Assembly (NCBI RefSeq): GCF_016859285.1
Contig: NC_053416.1
Location: 6,770,501-6,834,500, forward strand
Direction of reading: 5' to 3'
Length of the DNA: 64,000 bases
Source: Xiphias gladius
Taxonomy: Eukaryota; Chordata; Actinopteri; Istiophoriformes; Xiphiidae
Shown: piece after piece, positions 39,507-53,600 of the stretch
How the letters are laid out: the number at the start of each line of letters is the position of its first letter
Numbering within the stretch: the stretch's first letter is position 1
The notes under the pieces: model-generated
Told to the model about the DNA's origin: nothing
What the model saw: only the letters and a program-made list of their open reading frames with translations
The model's database searches: none
Made by a program: the position numbers and the translations under genes

Positions 39507-42500
39507 CCCCTCAGAGTTACAGGTAAACTCAGCTGGTGTGTTGGGGTTCAGATCCACTGGTTATTGATACATGTGGTATAATCATGCTAACTAGCCTGTT
39601 CAACAGGAACTTGCCTACTAAAAAGTTGTCTTCATTGCTTTGTTATTGCCTGTGTAAATATGATTTTATTTATTGTCTTTTTAATATCCTCAGCATTCAT
39701 TGTGTTGCCATGTTTTCATGCCTAAGCCATTAAGATTTTTAATTAAACAGTATTTTCTTTAACATTTGATCTGTGGTTTGTCCATAATGACTAAAAGCTG
39801 TGATATGTTGTAATGAATTTAACCGTCTCCACGTATTCTAAGTCACGTAAGTCTGCAAAAGTCCAAAGATATCTGCATTTAAGGTATTAAGTATTATTAC
39901 ATTGTTATTAGTCCCAGAAGCTGTATTTGACGTCCCTTTTGCAAAGGTTTATTAATAACTCTTATTTTGAAGAGGTTTCTATAACATTAGTGATGCTGAG
40001 GACCGTGCACCAACCACTGTAAGGGATGGTGTGTCGGTATATTTTAAGTATTCATTTTCAGTACTTGCTCTCAGCGCGTCAAAATTATTAACTTATTTTT
40101 TTTAAATTAAAGAATAGATTCTTCCTCACATACATACAGTGTTGTCTATAATTATAAGAGGATAAAGCAAACAAAGGTGCATTTCAGCGACATCAGCTTC
40201 ATCGGTATAGGCTAAGAAGTAGAATTATCGAACATATTCAAATACCAAATTTGAAATGAATTTACTATACATGTATTAAGGTGCACTGTGTGCTTCCTGT
40301 GGATTTGTACCACCTTGCAACAGTTAAATGACTGTACTGCAAATACTGTGTCGCAATGTATCATAAACAGTTTGCGTTTTTTAAGGTTCTGTTCACCCAA
40401 ATCTCTCTGTGACCTACAAAAAGTTGAAAAAGTTCGTCAAGCGGTCTCATCAACAAATTCCATTTCCTGAAACTGTCCTAGTTAGTCTGGATAATCCACA
40501 GAACGCACGGTCGGTTTTTTTTTAATCGAGAGAGCAGGTCCCGGTTTCCTATCATAAAATGTACTTTGGTTAGTTAAATGCAATGTGGAAAATTGCAGAA
40601 AATTGCAAACTTTTTTTTTTTTGGTAAAAAAAAAAAAGTTTTGCAAAAAGCAAACTCATAACTTCATCATAATTTTGTCAACTGTTCTCCTTTATCTCAA
40701 AGGCTAAACAGATTGTCTTGGTCTGGAGTTGTACACTTTATGCCGAACGAATTACGGCCTATGTGTTTTGCAGTGAGAAGGGCAGCTCTGAGCTTAGGGT
40801 GCCTGAATTCATTGCAGATGTGAGCTGTGTTTTCTGTCCTACCTCCTCCAGGCTCCAGCTTGAAATCTGAGCTACTGCTGGAGTCATTTCCAGCTCGCGC
40901 TGACAGCGGTTTGGAGGCAGTGCTCCTTCCCGTCTCCTCACTGTGGGACTGTGCAGCGCTAACACTGAGCACACTGGGCTCGCTGTTGTTCTACTTCGTA
41001 CTGAGCCCCCGGGCAAAAGAAAAGCCCAACAGTGATTATTTTCAAACTACTTTTTTTTTGCAGTGGTATGAAAAACAGCCTCTCTTTAAATGAAACATTT
41101 TTATTTGGCATTATTTTCTTGCAAAAAATATAAAAAAAAAAACGCAAGCATCAAAGGATCACATGTACAGTACTTAAATTACACACTTTTAGGAAAAAAA
41201 AAAAAAACATAACTGCAATGTTCACTTACAAACTTGTTTCCCCACTGGTGAAAAACCCAGAACAATAAACAAAGAATGCCATTTTTAAACTGAAAAGACG
41301 AGGTGCAGAGTTACTTATCGATCAAATCAGAAATATCTGACTGCACACAAGAGACGGTTGGTGTTATGGCTTTGTTCAGCTTCTCTAAACCATAATCACG
41401 GCATCGCACTTCACATGAGGACCTTTCTCGCCTGAGGACGTCCTGTACCTGGATATTTCTGCAACTTCAACATCTCAACTCAGTGGAAAAAACAAGAAAT
41501 AAAAAAAAAAAAAAAAAAGAAAACATGTCACTACTTCGTTAATGTTGCAAGTCATCGGGGCAATGTAGCGCTCTCAGCAACAAAAAGTCCACATCTCTTC
41601 ACAATAACCTACACAGTGAGCAATCAGTACATCGTATTCACAACACGGGCCTTAAGTAGCATAGCAGTGTTTATGCATGTTTTAGCTGATTTACTATAAA
41701 TCGGGAAGACTAACCACTTTTCAAAGCATGCTGTACGGGAGCACCAGTTTGTGCCTCTCATCCATTATTACTTTCGAGTCACAGAGCTAAACAACCACTT
41801 TACTGAAATATAAATCTCTGGCGATCTTTTAAAAGCCCAGAATGTCATTTCGAAAACACTTGCCTCTGTTCCGAAGGTCATTTTCGATCCTACTTTTGAT
41901 CCAGCTGGTTAGAGGATCGTGGAAATGCCTTCGAAACGTTGTATAATGACCTTTTGGGTTTTTTAAAAGGTCGTCAGCGACTTCTCTTTCACCGCCCAGC
42001 CCCCACACTCTTAACTCTATGACTCGAATTTAGTGACAATACAAATTGAAGGAGGGCTGCAGGAAGACATTAAAATGTATCCCCGGCTTCCACAGCGTAG
42101 CTTTAACATTAGTTTCACTTATGAAAAAGCACCTTGAAACCTGCTCTTGAGTTCAGTAATCCACCACAGTGTTTCCTGCTAATGCAGAGCAGACTTTCCT
42201 AATCAACCTGCAGCAACAACGGCATTACCACAGAATAACATTGTAAGTTTGAACAGACAACTGCCTCTTCACTGTGTTTGATTATCTAAGTCAAGCAAGT
42301 TTCAAGTGTCTGTCGATTCTCAAACTGCACAGATACACAGCAGCTACTGGCTGCCTGAAAAGAAAGAAATCAATTTAAAAAGGCGGTCAGCAGCACTGTA
42401 CTGACTGTAATCCGTAGTATAAGGCTTAAACACGCACAACACTGAATGGCTTCTTCAGGCCCAACTACATCTCAGTGGAAACAAAGAAAACGCACAGAGC

Positions 42501-42838
42501 AAAACCAAAGAAACAAAAAAAAAAAAACATTCAGTGTATGATGCATTCTCAAAAACAGGCACAGCAGATCACTTACCTCTGACCTTTTCACCCTCGGTAA
42601 CAGTCCAAGGCCGCCACTAGCAGGTCTGTACACTACATGTATTTACAAACAGTACGAGGGCTTGACAGTAGTTTGCAAAAGAAGGCCGCCAGTGTGTGTT
42701 TTGACAGGTTTTATAGATATTATTACTGTTACGATTATCCTGCGTTTCAAGCTTCAGTGTCCCCTGATGACAGAACAATTGAGCTGAGGTTTTTCCAACA
42801 AAACAAGACGTTGATTCGAGAGGAAATGTCTCAGTATT

Positions 42839-42871
42839 CCTTTTTTTTTTTTTATTGGGGGGGGGGGGGAT
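42839..42871. repeat. Homopolymer pair T-tract/G-tract
   Basis: A run of T (about 16) is followed, after ATT, by a run of about 12 G. This type of sequence is prone to slippage and assembly error. Confidence 0.9.
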
Positions 42872-43330
42872 TTTAAACATCAATTTCTACAAGCATTGGT
42901 GTCAATCAAAAATCAACCCGAAGCAAACACACTGACAAGCCTCCTCTCAGTGTCGCTGTGAACAGACAGTAAAGAGCTGCCGCAGAGGAGCAGCTAGCGT
43001 TTGGTCTCTGACATCTTGTCCCTTCCTAAGACTCACCTGGACCCATGAACACGGATCAACATGCACACGACCCAGACACTACCATGAAATGAAAATCTGA
43101 GTGCCAAAATATCTTAAATAACAAAATATATATAATATATACACTTTCATTAAAAAAAAAAAAAAAACGAAAAAAACCAAAAGCTGATAATGCATAAGAG
43201 ACATCATCATACACACACTGAACAACAGCCAAGAGTTGAACATATTTTGAGAACAACTGGAGAAACTGAATGTTGAGGAAGCAAACATTCGTTCAAAAGG
43301 AAATAAACATCTGTACATACATGTGTGTTT

Positions 43331-43332
<2 letters not shown>

Positions 43333-43370
<38 letters not shown>
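43333..43370. repeat. (GT)n microsatellite
   Basis: About 38 bp of GT repeat on the plus strand, between cbl and the last identified mcam exon. Confidence 0.95.
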
Positions 43371-44689
43371 ACGGACGTGGTTGTGTGTTCCTGTGTAAAT
43401 CTACTGAATACTGCTGGGAACAAAGCATGATGAGGGAATGTCCCGGCCCCGGGATGATGTTACCCTGCAGGTCTCAGATCAGTGGGAGTGTCAACGGCCT
43501 CCTCTGCTCCAAAGACACACTGACTGCTGGCTTCACGTGTCCTGCCTCCTGCTGCACAACATCACTGTCCAACCGCCGGGGACTTTACTGAAAGAGACAG
43601 AGGAGGACGTCCGTGCAAATTATACACACTGTCCAGCCACAAAGCTAATGAGCAAATCAGGATTTTGGCTACAGTGGCTACACATTACCTATGAGCTGTG
43701 ATCTGCGATTAATGGGGAATTAACGGGTCTTATTTTTGTAGTTTTGTGTGCATGGAAGCACATCCGCCTCTCTAATGTTAAAACAACAGCTAGTAATACT
43801 GACAACACGTGTTTAAGTACACACGAGCTGCAGAAGCGAGACCCTGGTGGTAATTTAAGTGAGGTTTTGTTTAATATACCTGCTACTGCAAATGTAAGGA
43901 ATCCTCCTCCCCCTAGTGGTACGAAACAGAAAAACGCTATACCTTTCCGCAAGAGACAAAACCTTACGCCATCGGAATAGTTTGAAAGACGCTATGATCA
44001 CCCGCAGTTTCTAGACACGGTGGCTGTAACACGTAACATGAAACAAAAATACTAATCATGTTGCGTCATGATGCACAACAACGTGCAATGGCTACTTTTG
44101 TGCCCCCGGGACGTTGAAATTCTCCCATTCACGCTGCCATCTAGCTACTAGCAGCAGTCACTTTGGTCACATTTAGCAGCCAAGCAAACAACATCATGGC
44201 CGATGGAGATAAAACGGAGAAACATCAGACTGTCTCTTTAAGTCACAAACACCTCTGTTTGTGCTCCTGTGTATCAAAACCATGTCCAGACATGCTCGTG
44301 CCGTCACAATTTGCTTTCTGCATGCTAGCAGTGAGTGCAAGTTTATATATAACCATTAAATAATATGATGGAAAAGCCCTCTAATCAATAATATTAACTA
44401 ATATTACCCCAAATACACTACATATCTAAAATGGCTTGTGTCTAGTTACGATGAACGGGGTGTAATTTGAAAAACGTCTTTTTTCCACTCTCCACTGGCC
44501 TTTCTCTAGCAACTCCCTCAAGACAAACTTTACATTGCAGCCTCACAACTCGGAAAACAAAAGAAGAGTCAAATTGTCTGGACGATGACTGTTGGGCGGG
44601 GGGGGGGGACACACTAGTGGGTCTTTTGTTTCTTTATAACGGCATAATAAGACAGTAATGTCATCCTGCTCACCCACCACAATAGTTAC

Positions 44690-47600
44690 CTGGTGATTCG
44701 GGCCCTTTTTGTCTCCGTTGACAGCCTTTAGGAGGACAGCTTCCTCATTCTTTGTGTTGGTCTTCATCTCTACGACAATGTCATCTTTGGTGGTCTTCTC
44801 TTTGGAACTGCTGACAGAAACAAGAGTTGGCACTCGAGGCCTTCACAGGTCCACTCGGATCTGAGGAACTGAGACCCGACCCATCCCGAGGTTCTCTCTC
44901 TCGGTCTAAATCGAGTCGGTCAGGGTCCGATTTTACCGCGGCGGGTCTAGAGTCTGCGTGTCGGTGGGTTCAACACCCGGGTGGATGTGAATGGAACAGA
45001 GCGTACGTGGTACCAGCTCTGGTCAAGCGGTACGTCACCATCACCACGGGAGAAAACTGAGTGTTTCCAGGTGAGAGGGAGATTGAGAACGTCACCGTTC
45101 ATTTGTTAGTTGTCATTATTCTACTTTTATTCTATAGTTTAATATGGGTCATAGTCTTTAAATTTTGGAAGTCAAACGTGCGGCTGGATTTGATTAGAGC
45201 CCGTTGTATTGTCCAGTGGATTGACATTAGGGCCAAAATGAAATGTTTTCGAAGTTGAAGGAAATTTTTTTCTTCGAAATGGAAATAAATCAAATCAGAA
45301 TCGGATGCAATTCGTCCTGCAGCTTTTGTTCTGACGAGGGAACTGAAGCCAAGCTTATGTTAGATATGTCATTTAATATTTAAGATATAAATTACATTTT
45401 TTTTTAAAAACTGATTCATAGATATTAAATTAGATAGGACGTTGCCTTTTGTCTATCTATCGCCTAGCTGACGCTACAGAATGTTTTATTGCTGGTGCGG
45501 GAGGTGGAAACAGGACTTTCAATTACTTATAACCATTTGTCTTTGAAGCATATAAACAAATTCTTTTAGTTTCCATCACCTTACATTCGTTCTTGGGACA
45601 TTAGCATCGTTACATTGCGGCTCCTTTCAGCTGCGGCGGTGCTGGTGTTCTCTGATCAGGGAATAATTATCCACGGGTCTATTCGGGTCGGGTCTGGCTC
45701 TGCCCAGGTCCCCCTCGGATCAGGTCTCTCTTTTTATAAAATTAATTACAGCATGTTGGGTTTGGGAAGGTTTTCCCCAGGCCCTTCTCAGATTAGGCCC
45801 AAAATGGGACCCATTTGGAGCTCTAGTTGGCACATGTGGAATTTGACAAAAACACGGTTAACTGCAGTGGGACCGGGTGTTATTACAAATGAGATCCTTA
45901 TTCAGGATTAAGGATTAGGTTTAAGCCTTTCTTAAGTCACTTTGTTTTTAACATGTCTGCATCCACATCCTGTGAGAACCAGGAAAAACCCACTGAAATG
46001 TTACTTCCTCCTAATTTTAAGGTTTTGGATGCAGCTAAGAGGGATAGGCCAAGAGTCACATTCCCGCCTCATTAAAGGATAAGGCTGTCAATATTCTACA
46101 TTTTTGTAAATGTCAATAAATCCCATCATAAGACCAAACCAACAATGAATTAGTTCATCCCTCAATACTTTCCCCCGACCTGTCTGTGGCACTCGGATCT
46201 TTAAAAACAGGTCACAAATATGATTTTTTTTAAAAAAAAAAGCTTTCCTCTGTAGTTTTTAGCAAATGTTAGTCAAACAGGAGTAAACAGTGCATTTGTT
46301 GGGGACTATTTTCAGAAAAGGATGAATACACAATCACTGTGGTGAGTAGCGTGTTTCTGTTAATGAAGAAACATGTCATCCAGCGCAACTGTGTGGCTCA
46401 TTAATGTGTTTTTATTGTTTTTTTGACAACCGTGAAGCTCCATGGCACAGAGGAATAAGATACATCAGGCTTTGGCTACACAGACGACACTTGTTCAAAA
46501 GATCGATTCATTGGTGGTTTTAGTCTTTTCATGGGATTTGTTGAGGCTAAGAAAAATACAGAATATCACCAGACTTGTCCTTTAAAAAAAAAAAATATAT
46601 TATAGACAGATCTAGAAGAGACAGTACTCACATCTCCTGCTTCCCTGTGCGTCCACAGGGGATCTTTCCCTTCTTGTGAAGGAAGTAGAGAACACTGCCG
46701 AGGATGGCCAGCAGCAGCAGACACAGTATGATCACCACGATGATCACTCCACTGCCCTCAGCTACACAAACGCACACACACAGAGAGACCAAGACGGCGA
46801 GACAATCGCGTTAGTCTCAATCCATCTAGCAATACTACTCACCTTAGAGCTACTTGGACGGCAGTGGCGTTTAATGCTGATTTTGGCAGCTACAAACGAC
46901 AGCGACAGCGCTGGCAAAGCCTTGGCCTGACCGTGTACCAGTTACACAAACTACAGAGATCGTGAACCCTGTCACAGTTTTCATCGTAGTGCAACAAAAT
47001 TTATGTTCACAGCCTCGATACACAACAAATCACATATGTCTGAGCAGACAGCTTCTGGACAAAACTCTGAGGGGGAAGGCTGGATTCTTAGTATTTTTAA
47101 AAAAGGGGCACGCCACCGGTTTTTCACTAGCCTTGCGGAGAACTATTCAGCCTGTGAAAACAGTTGTATAATTTTTCTCTGGAGGAAATTTCTCAGGTCT
47201 CGGGGAAACGGCCCAAGTAACGCTCAGATTGGGCCTAAATGTAAAACAGGAAGCCTGTGTTACAAACTGGCGGCATGAAGTTTGAATGTTTATCATGCAG
47301 AAAGGGTCTGGTTGTATTATAGGACGTGGAGGATCCACTGTCCTTGTAACTTGGTCCGCACACTTTCCAACTTTTTTCTAACCTCTAGGGAATAGCAAAA
47401 CTAACCTGCTGAAGTAACCTTTTTAAAATAAAGAAAGTGTCAGTTCTGCACCTTCAAACTTAAACTGCTTTGTTTCTGTTTCCTCATGCATAAGAAATAT
47501 TTAGCCGAGGGTGAAATTATGTCTGTTACATTTCAGTGTCATTAAAGTGGCAGAGGATGCTGCATTGCAGCGGGACTGAAGAAAAGTGTTTGGTTGTTTT

Positions 47601-50600
47601 TTCTCAGCATATGTCGCCTTATGTCTTAATAATTGACCTTATTTAGATTACATCATCCATCCAGAACAAAAGAAGCGACCTCTTTAGAGTCTGCTGGTTA
47701 AGTTTTAGAAGCACAAGATTTCTAGATTTCTAAAGAAAAACAAAACACTTTTTCCAAACTACTGCAGTATGTTCACTCAGTTTGTCATTTCAATCTTTGT
47801 ATGATATTCTTTTAAAGGACAGAGAATGTATCTGGTATAGTTCAGTTACTTTGCAGTGTCTTTAACATATTTTTAATTCATCGTTTTAATTCTAATTTCT
47901 ACCATCACTAAAATATTCCAAAATATTCCTATAGTAACTCATGATAATTCTGTCATTTGTACCTCGTAGCTATCCAACTTTTATCTGCATATCATACACT
48001 TGTATGCGAACGTTTTTTTATGCAAATTGCTTATTTTGTTGATTTTGGAAGTGAAAAGAAGTAGATACAAGCCCTGCAGCAAATGGACATAAAATAGAAA
48101 AAAAATTAAACAGTAACTGTCGCATGTGCAACCGACTATATTCCCATGCTTCAACATATTGATGAGGACAACAAAAGATTTCATCCGAGGGATTTCATTC
48201 AGGAAATCTTGCAAATTTGTATCCGTAAGAATCGCTGCATATGCGAGTGAAATAATGCACTCCTCCTTTCGTAACTCCCTCTCCCGGTCCCTCAGCTCCA
48301 GCTGCCTCCTCAAGAAAGCTCAGCAAAGACTGCTCTTTCTGAGGCGGCTGAAGGGCTTCTGGGTGGGGGACTAGGTAAGACTGGTGAACGTCTGGGTTGT
48401 GTGGGGTGTCTCTGGGGTTGGCTCCACTAACCACCCAGCTCACGCCCTCTTCTCACTGCTGTCCTTGGGTGAACGCTACAGGAGTCTCAGTTCTCTTTTC
48501 CACAAGCCACCAGGGCAATAAACAGCAAGTGATTAACAATCAAAGCTGCTGGACTTATAAACTCCGCTGAACTCGTGCACAACTCGCATTTTGCACATTT
48601 TCAACATTGAAATTGCTCCTCATTACCTGCAAATTATTTCTTTTCTAGAACTGTTAAAATCATTTTTTTATTAGAAGACCAGACCAGACCCGAATTTATC
48701 ATAGCACTAACCCCTGGGTAATGAAAGGAAATACATTATTTGGAAAAAAGAGACACGTTGACTCAAACCTTTCGGTCACTCGGGCTCCAATAAAACTCAT
48801 TACTGGAAGGATGTTGAAATACAAGCTCACCATGTGGTAGGCAGTTCTCTTTGTGACTTATAAAGTGGAAAGAATCCATGTCAGGTGTGTGTGTAAAGTA
48901 ACAAAAAAAAAACAAAAACAAAGATCTAACATCACTCTTGTGGAGCAGGGACAAATTATTTCCTAGCACAAACCACACTAAACCGAAGCTGGTGCCTGAC
49001 TGGTCCTTCCAGTGCTGCAGCTGGGGGTAAAAGCTATTACGCAGCTACTACTGCGTAAAACAGTTCGAAGTCATTACTCAGTAACGTCCCATGGGTGACG
49101 TCTGCATCCAGAATTTTGATGAAATGTAGTGGAATCCAATTCTTCCCTCTATCTGTGCCGTGTTTTGTGTGTCACTGGGTGCCACACAGCCCCAAAGCAG
49201 AATATTTCCACCGTCATGCTTAAGACTGGACGAAGGGAGGGTTACTTAGCACTGACTTCTGCACATGCCACAATTATTGTTTAATTTGTTTCTATTATTA
49301 AACTCATTCACTAATTGAAGTTCATTAAAAGTACAATTGCATTAACATTGGAGAACATTTGGCTCATTTTTAATGTGGGTTTGCTGCAAGGGTCCTGTTT
49401 ACATCTTTTGACTTCAAAAATCAACAAAACATGTCATTTACCCAGGGGTGCCCAAACTTCTGAACACAAGAGCACACTCACAGAGTCATGTTGGTGTAGT
49501 GACGCATCCTCCGAGAATTTATTTTGCCAATTCAGTCTATGCATCCCGTCCAAAGGTCCTCCAAATGCACGGGAAGAAATTTATTTGCCATCTGTTTGTA
49601 ATAATACGCTACTTGATTCACGACACTCACGCAGGATCGCCACACCAAACACAGCAGTAACTAATGCTGCAAACAGGAGATTTCAACACAACCAAAGTGC
49701 AAACATAACTCTGGGCCACTACTGGCCTACTGTGTCAGTTCACTGCTGTTAATCAGGCGTTAGTGTTTCCAGACACCAGAAGAAGTGTGTCAGTGATGGC
49801 GATGATAGTATTTGTAGCAAATCAGTGGACTACTACTAGCACCAAAAAAAAAAAAAAAATTCAACAGTTATAGTGTCTCTGACAGAACGCTGTCATTGTC
49901 TGCTCTGATGCCAAATTTCATCATACCGCGTCAAGGCTGTATACTGACTTAATAAAAAGTTTCCCTAACTGACCCAACCCCTCCAAGGTGTGACTGTGCA
50001 GCTATAGTAGAGCCCCCCCCCAACATCCACCTCATCCACTGTCCAGCACCTGAAGTTAACTCTCCTGGTTAACCCTCCTAGCCAATGCAAGTTTTTTTTT
50101 TGTTGTGGTGAATATTCTGCTGAACATTAAAAAAAACAAACAAAAGCTAAACAAAAACACAACATCGGATGAAAAGAAAAACAGAGAAATCAAAAAAACA
50201 GTCATCTGATATCTACGCCAACCTAAAAAGTAAATTTTTCATCTGGAAGCTCATAATTAGTGTAGTAAGTTCTGGAGTAATTAACTTTTGTACGGCCAGG
50301 TGGCTCAAGAGGCAATTCGGCCATTGGTACAGTTGGGACCTCACTTTACGATCAGTTTTGAATTTTCACATCGGGAGACAGAGCCAGGACACAAAGACGT
50401 GGGCAGAGAGGTGGAGCAGCGACGAGAAACACGGCGCAATCACCATAGTTTTATCCCCAAATTTCGCTTCTCTTGGAAGTTCCACATACGATATATCCGT
50501 GTTCCCTTTTTCACAGCAGACATTTTGACTTGTCATAGTAGGAAAAGCACGGGTGCTACTGATAAAATTAAAGAGGGCTCTGTTCTATTCAAGTGTCCCA

Positions 50601-53600
50601 GTACGTCTGACAGCGTGACAGTGAGTCAGCGTGCACAGTACCAGGACCCTGAAACTGAAGCAGCCCTGTGGAATCCTGCCATCATTCATTTTATTATTTA
50701 CAACTGTGTTTTTCCTGCTTAACAGGTCAAAATGTATCAAAACATGAAAAAAGCCCCCTAGTGTGACTTTAGACATTGTGGAATACAAAATAACAGTATC
50801 TGTCATTATTAATATTAAGATCACTGCGTCAAGCTAGCCTCTTGTTTTTTTTTAAAGACTTTATCTACAATGAAATGATACAAATGGGATTTCTGGACCA
50901 AACCTCACAAGATGATGATCCAAGATTTCTCCAGACTTGACAGAGCTGCTTTATGGCATGATTTATTTGTTTTTTTGCAGATCCTTAATGTAATAAAAGA
51001 AACTGTGTTTTCTGCCCAGACCTAAAGCTCATAACTCCCTCTGCCTGGACCGAATGTACAGTTAGAGTGAAACCTGCTGCTCCCACAGCTGACGCAGCGC
51101 TGGGCCCGGGGCCCCACTTTTATCATATTAGTTATATAAACATTCAGTCGTATAAATTTACCATTTACCAAAATTATTTTTAGCCTTCACCTACACGCTG
51201 AATTATCCAGATCAGCCCACTGAAAACTGAGAAAGAGGCTAAGACAGAGCTGTTCATTTTATGGTTCTCAGTGGCAATAAAGCAGTGATGTAATTCATTA
51301 TTAAAGTAGATCTTCCACTTCTTGTTAGGTGTGTGTAGGAACCCGCTTCGCTGAGGGACCGTAAAAGTGTTTTTAGTCCAGTCAAAATGACTGTGTGACT
51401 CCTAAAAGAGATTCTCAGATAAATACAGCCCCAAATAGCCTCAGTGAATAATTAGGGAAGCAACCAAATATTTATTTCTTGGGAGAAACGCAGCACTCTA
51501 CTCTAGACGTACTTTACATTGTTTGTTTTTTCTTGTCTTTTTTTTTTTTACGGGTGCCCACTGTATTCCCCACAGGCGAGTTAAGATTTTATTGGTATTA
51601 AGAGACTGCTCAGATAAGGTCAGAAAATTGGCTCAGAATAATGCCCCTCTCTATACCTAACAGTAACTTTTCCTATTATTTAAAAAATCTGTAACAGTCT
51701 GGAAAAGTCAGTAAAGCTGAGACAGTTTGTTTTTACTGTTTTGTAACGTAGTTTTGTTTGTTTAAAAAAGTGGGATATAATGTATAATGTATTTTTTTTA
51801 AACCACTGTAGAGCATTTGGTCCAAGTATCATAATAAATGTTCGCATGCTTGAATTTGCTGATGTTTCGATTTTTCACTCTATATCAAACAGAATATTTA
51901 ATATGCCCACGGGCCATCCCAAAGATCTGCCAGCAAACCAAAGACAGTCCCGTTATGGAGTCTCCGCATGAAAATCATAAATAATGTATGTAGTCCTGCC
52001 ACCCCTTCATTGTCACAGACAGAACTTCAGTCTAAAGCTTGAACACTGAGACAGAAGAAACCTTGCGAGCGGGAGAGAGGCAGTTTTTAACATGAAGAGA
52101 CGTTCGGGCGACAAGCTTACCGGGAGAGTAGGGAGCAGTTGTGGTGACCCTGGGAACTGTGAACAAGTAGAACAACACTTAAGACTGGGCAGCTGTCCAT
52201 GTCCACCAACATCACCCCAATGTAAACACACACACGTCTCATATTTAATTTGATCCCGGGTGCTTCAGTAATTACACACAATCCCACAATCCTCTGGAGG
52301 TGAGAGGGAAAACAGAGCTGGCTTTATCTGTTAAAGTGACAGCTTTTGGTCGCTCGGACACAGGTGACTTTTACTTAAATGTTCGTTGTGGCTTAATTAA
52401 TGACCTGACAGTGCTCTTGCGACATTTGGCACTTGGTCCACAGAGGGAGCAGTGGCAGTGCTGGAAGCTGGAGAGTAACATGAAGTAATATGTAGTAAGT
52501 ATTGTGAAGGAAGAAGAGCCATTAAGTTTGGACTCTCGTAATTCCTACTTGCTCACATGTTTGCAAAACATTTTTGCTGGATATTCATTATTTCAACTAG
52601 CTGGCATGGATGGAAATTAAAAAACCATGAAGGGAGAGTTGCTCTTTGGGTGTGGTTACTGTAGTTGAAAAAAAAATTTTTTTTTTCTCTTTTTCCCCAC
52701 AACATGATCAACAACTCAAAACTGGTTCATTCACAGCGTTTACTGGTTTAATAAACAGATCACATCGTCTTTGTCCATAAGAGACAATAACCGAGTGATT
52801 CATTTATGGACAGTGCTCTTAGGAAGGCGAACCAGACGGGCATTTAATCTCTTTCCGTGTGCATGCAACCTTGTGCCGCTGCGGCCATTATGTCAATTTG
52901 ACGGCATTCGATTCAGACACGTTGCAAGTGTTACAGAAATGTTAACAGATGCGACGTAGTAAGATCGCCCTCGTGACTTTTACGGAACAGTGACTTGTGG
53001 GCACTTAGTCAGACATGAGACCGACATGTAAAATTGCATCATGTCAAGAGATTATAAAATAGGCGGTAGATTTCCCTACCAAATTAATGATGAAATTCAC
53101 AAGAAATGTTACCAGGGGACTCACTGAGGAGCGGGGGTGAGCATCCCCTTGCGCTCGACTGTCTTTAGGCGACTAAGAATACTCTTTGTTCCTCCATATT
53201 ATTTTCCAACTAAAACACCGTTTTTTTTACACGTAAACCAGGTGCCAAGTGTCAGGAGAGCACTGTAGTTCTTTCCAAAACTATTCTATCACGTCTGAAG
53301 GTGTAAGATGGTCTAAAAGTTGAAAAACCCAGGTATGGTCCCTTCAGATAATGAAGGAATTTTTGTTTAAATGTAAATGTTAGATTGACGATGATGATTT
53401 CCCCTCTAAAGGCACATTTAAGAATATTAAAAAAACATATGGTTAATGATCATTTCAAAATCCAAATTGGTTCCCTCCACTCATCAACTCATACGGTGAA
53501 AAGTGAGAGACAAGCTCTTACTGGCTTTGATGCTGAAGGCCTTGACTTCAGTGCCCATGTCATTGGAAGCGTTGCAGTGAGCGCTGATGTCCGAGGTGAC

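Larger units (their letters stand above)
39505..44689. other. cbl-mcam intergenic region, including unplaced mcam 3' end
   Basis: The last mcam coding exon and its 3' UTR should lie here on the minus strand, but I could not find the expected terminal KYIDLR-type peptide. One weak candidate is a minus-strand acceptor followed by QYSVDLHRN-like codons near 43385-43415; it runs straight into a CA repeat, so it is doubtful. Other contents: T/G homopolymers at 42839-42871, a (GT)n at 43333-43370, and A tracts near 41500 and 43150. Nothing else is recognised. Confidence 0.5.
46762..52120 (-). other. Large mcam intron between stalk and transmembrane exons
   Basis: At about 5.4 kb this is the largest intron seen in the window. 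It holds the inverted-repeat Tc1-like relic at about 48003-49465 with an apparent LINE fragment inside it, plus several homopolymer tracts (for example about 49844-49859). The rest is unrecognised AT-rich sequence. Confidence 0.6.

Noticed and set aside
42560-42610. Minus-strand GGTGAAAAGGTCAGAG followed by a GTAAGT donor as a possible mcam exon
   Set aside because: The peptide GEKVR does not match the expected mcam end, and no good acceptor precedes it at a sensible distance.
44827-45060. 77-codon plus-strand open frame in a GC-rich patch
   Set aside because: It lies in the GGGTC-rich repeat end and has no similarity that I recognise.
50169-50722. Two overlapping plus-strand open frames of 119 and 144 codons in the large mcam intron
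   Set aside because: No recognisable motif, no splice or start context, and low-complexity AT-rich surroundings. I considered a tRNA-derived SINE near 50286, but the boxes are not convincing.
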